DNA of 6,518 nt, taken from Niveispirillum sp. Lineage in GTDB: Bacteria; Pseudomonadota; Alphaproteobacteria; Azospirillales; Azospirillaceae. The notes under the pieces are model-generated. The model ran no database searches, was not told the origin of the DNA, and worked only from the letters and a program-made list of their open reading frames with translations. The stretch is taken from the NCBI GenBank assembly GCA_016463045.1, contig JAEMSB010000247.1:479-6996 (forward strand), read 5' to 3'. A program made the translations under genes and the position numbers. Shown in pieces: positions 5,200 to 6,518 of the stretch; the first letter of the stretch is position 1, and every line of letters starts with the position of its first letter.

Positions 5200-6474
5200 T
5201 CACCCCAGCACAATCCCCCGCGCCGCCTCCAGCGTAGCGCCGGTCATGTCCGCCCCGTCCAACACGGTGGCCGTCAGGTCCGCACCGGTGAAATCCACCA
5301 GGGTCAGGTCGGCCCCGCGCAGGATGGCGGCGGCCAGACGGGCGCGGACCAGGGAGGTACGCAGTTCGTGCCCACGCGCGGTCTTCAGCTTGGAAAGGTT
5401 AGCCTTTTCCATGTTGGCGTCGATCAGGTTCGCGCGGTCCATGCAGGCACCGCGCAGATCGGCGAAGCTGAGATTGGTGGAGCGCAGGTCGGCGCCTGAC
5501 AGCTGCGCCGCCTGCATCTGGGCACCGCGCAGGTCGGCGCCACGCAGGTTGGCCCCCGTGGCCTTCATCAAGGTCAGGACGCGCCCTGCCATGTCGCTCC
5601 CCGACAGATCCAGGCCGCTGATATCCAGTTGATGGCCGGCCTGCCCGCCGGTCGCCACCCATTGCGCATGGGCACGCAGCATGGCGTCCAGCCGTTCGGG
5701 CGGCGGCGGGCTGTTGGGTACCTCCTCGGGCGGGGGCAGGACGGGCGACATGTCTGGCGACGGCGCGACGCCACGCTGGGCCGCTTCCTCATCGGTGCGG
5801 ATGGCGGCCTGCAGGGCCTGGGCCGAAACCTTGGCACCCGACAGGTCGGCCCCGCGCAGGTCGGCATCGGCCAGGTCAACACCATCCATATTGGCGGATT
5901 TGAACTGGGCATCGCGCAGATCGACCCTGGCCAGCTGCGCACCGGCCATGGTGGCGCCGGAGAAATCCGCCTCCCGCGCGCAGGAACCGGTCAGGCGGGC
6001 CCGCGTCAGGTCGGCATTGATCATCACGGCGGATGAGATGTCGGCGGGCCCGATCTCAAGCCCCAGCACCTTGAAATCGGTGCGCGTACCCACGGCCATG
6101 TTGCCGTCGCGCAGATCGCATTCCACCATCTTGGCGCCACGCAGGATGGCGCCACGCAGGCTGGCGGCACGCAGGTCGGTCCGCATCAGCTGCGCGCCCG
6201 ACAGATCGGCATTGGACAGGTCACAACCGAACAGGTCGGCATAGTCCAGCTTGGCGCCCACGAAGCTGGTGCCGCGCAAGATGGCGCCCGACAGGTTGGC
6301 ATTGGTCAGGTTGCGGGCATTGAAGGACATGCCCGACAGGTCGAAGAAGGGCAGGCTCAGCTTCGCTCCGCCCTGCATGCCCGACAGGTAGGCCAGATGC
6401 CGTTCGCATGCGCGGTCCAGCTGCGCCTGAGACAGGCGCACGCGGGGAGCGACATTGTTGCCGTCTGCGGACAT
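5200..6474 (-). CDS. Two-block pentapeptide repeat protein
   Basis: The 424-residue protein consists mainly of A(D/N)LXX repeats, which fold as a right-handed quadrilateral beta-helix. Block A runs from about residue 44 to 218. Centre residues L, F or M recur every five positions without a break from 46 to 126, and again from 146 to 216. The insert between them (127-145, VGTRTDFKVLGLEIGPAD) breaks the consensus but keeps the five-residue phase. A Pro-rich linker (about 237-260) leads to block B (about 283-418), itself interrupted near 363-372. Each block is preceded by a similar header: LD, then H seven residues later, an aromatic three further on, and a Gly-rich turn (residues 19-36 and 262-280). 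No signal peptide, membrane segment or catalytic motif is visible, so it is probably cytoplasmic. Biochemical role is unknown; pentapeptide proteins include DNA-gyrase-protecting DNA mimics, but the Qnr/MfpA pattern is not evident here. The start lies 6 bp after the upstream stop with no clear ribosome binding site, suggesting translational coupling. Confidence 0.92.
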   Translation of the reverse strand: MSADGNNVAPRVRLSQAQLDRACERHLAYLSGMQGGAKLSLPFFDLSGMSFNARNLTNANLSGAILRGTSFVGAKLDYADLFGCDLSNADLSGAQLMRTDLRAASLRGAILRGAKMVECDLRDGNMAVGTRTDFKVLGLEIGPADISSAVMINADLTRARLTGSCAREADFSGATMAGAQLARVDLRDAQFKSANMDGVDLADADLRGADLSGAKVSAQALQAAIRTDEEAAQRGVAPSPDMSPVLPPPEEVPNSPPPPERLDAMLRAHAQWVATGGQAGHQLDISGLDLSGSDMAGRVLTLMKATGANLRGADLRGAQMQAAQLSGADLRSTNLSFADLRGACMDRANLIDANMEKANLSKLKTARGHELRTSLVRARLAAAILRGADLTLVDFTGADLTATVLDGADMTGATLEAARGIVLG

Positions 6475-6480
6475 GGCGGC

Positions 6481-6518
6481 TTACCCGAACAAGGCGTCGA
6501 TATCGGCCTGCGACACCG
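6481..6518 (-). CDS. C-terminal end of an unidentified protein (VSQADIDALFG)
   Basis: Only the last 11 codons and the TAA stop (6481-6483) are visible, reading VSQADIDALFG. The SQxxIDAL pattern resembles the short motif at the N-terminus of the flagellar switch protein FliM (SQDEIDALL type), here found at a C-terminus. This hints at a chemotaxis or flagellum-linked protein, but eleven residues cannot establish it. The stop is 6 bp upstream of the pentapeptide gene in the same orientation, so the two are almost certainly co-transcribed and perhaps translationally coupled. Confidence 0.7.
   Translation of the reverse strand, partial: VSQADIDALFG

Noticed and set aside
5246..6244. Plus-strand open frames opposite the pentapeptide gene
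   Set aside because: They are Arg, Ser and Ala-rich translations of the periodic 15-bp repeat DNA; the minus-strand frame has perfect five-residue periodicity.
5230..6340. Recurrent CGCAGGTCGG-like DNA motif resembling a repeat array
   Set aside because: The recurrence every 15 bp or multiples of it is the coding of pentapeptide repeats (LRGAD), not a CRISPR or independent DNA repeat.

Overview
The window is GC-rich, densely coding DNA. Codon use and gene content (RsmB, MsrA, YciI, EVE, Rieske, Acs) fit a free-living alphaproteobacterium. My best guess is the Rhodospirillales/Azospirillaceae (Azospirillum or Niveispirillum type), but that placement is inference from style, not from a marker gene.

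Layout, left to right. (1) 1-583, minus: the N-terminal part of the 16S rRNA m5C methyltransferase RsmB, running off the left edge. (2) 720-2446, plus: a run of four small genes: methionine sulfoxide reductase MsrA, a YciI-family protein, an EVE-domain protein and a Rieske [2Fe-2S] ferredoxin. The last two overlap by ATGA. The gaps in this run are structured. There is a bulged hairpin just after msrA, an 11-bp inverted repeat that contains the yciI start codon, and four consecutive perfect tetraloop hairpins between yciI and the EVE gene. (3) 2453-2674, minus: a small unrecognised protein, convergent with the Rieske gene, with a recognisable extended -10 promoter upstream. (4) 2955-4895, plus: a complete acetyl-CoA synthetase (acs) with all key motifs, followed by a hairpin that may be a terminator. 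(5) 4896-5199: a roughly 300-bp, lower-GC intergenic stretch with no convincing gene but three copies of TGCATCTG spaced 68 and 69 bp apart. (6) 5200-6474, minus: a 424-residue pentapeptide-repeat protein built from two repeat blocks, each preceded by a similar header, joined by a Pro-rich linker. It lies 6 bp downstream of a gene of which only the last 11 codons (VSQADIDALFG) are visible.

The four plus-strand genes mix protein repair (MsrA), a putative modified-base reader (EVE) and an electron-transfer module (Rieske). Joint transcription is plausible from spacing and orientation, but a shared pathway is not shown. Most of the window is ordinary housekeeping sequence. The items most worth a second look are the hairpin array at 1591-1665, the start-codon inverted repeat of yciI, and the duplicated architecture of the pentapeptide protein. 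I found no mobile element, CRISPR array, tRNA or rRNA.
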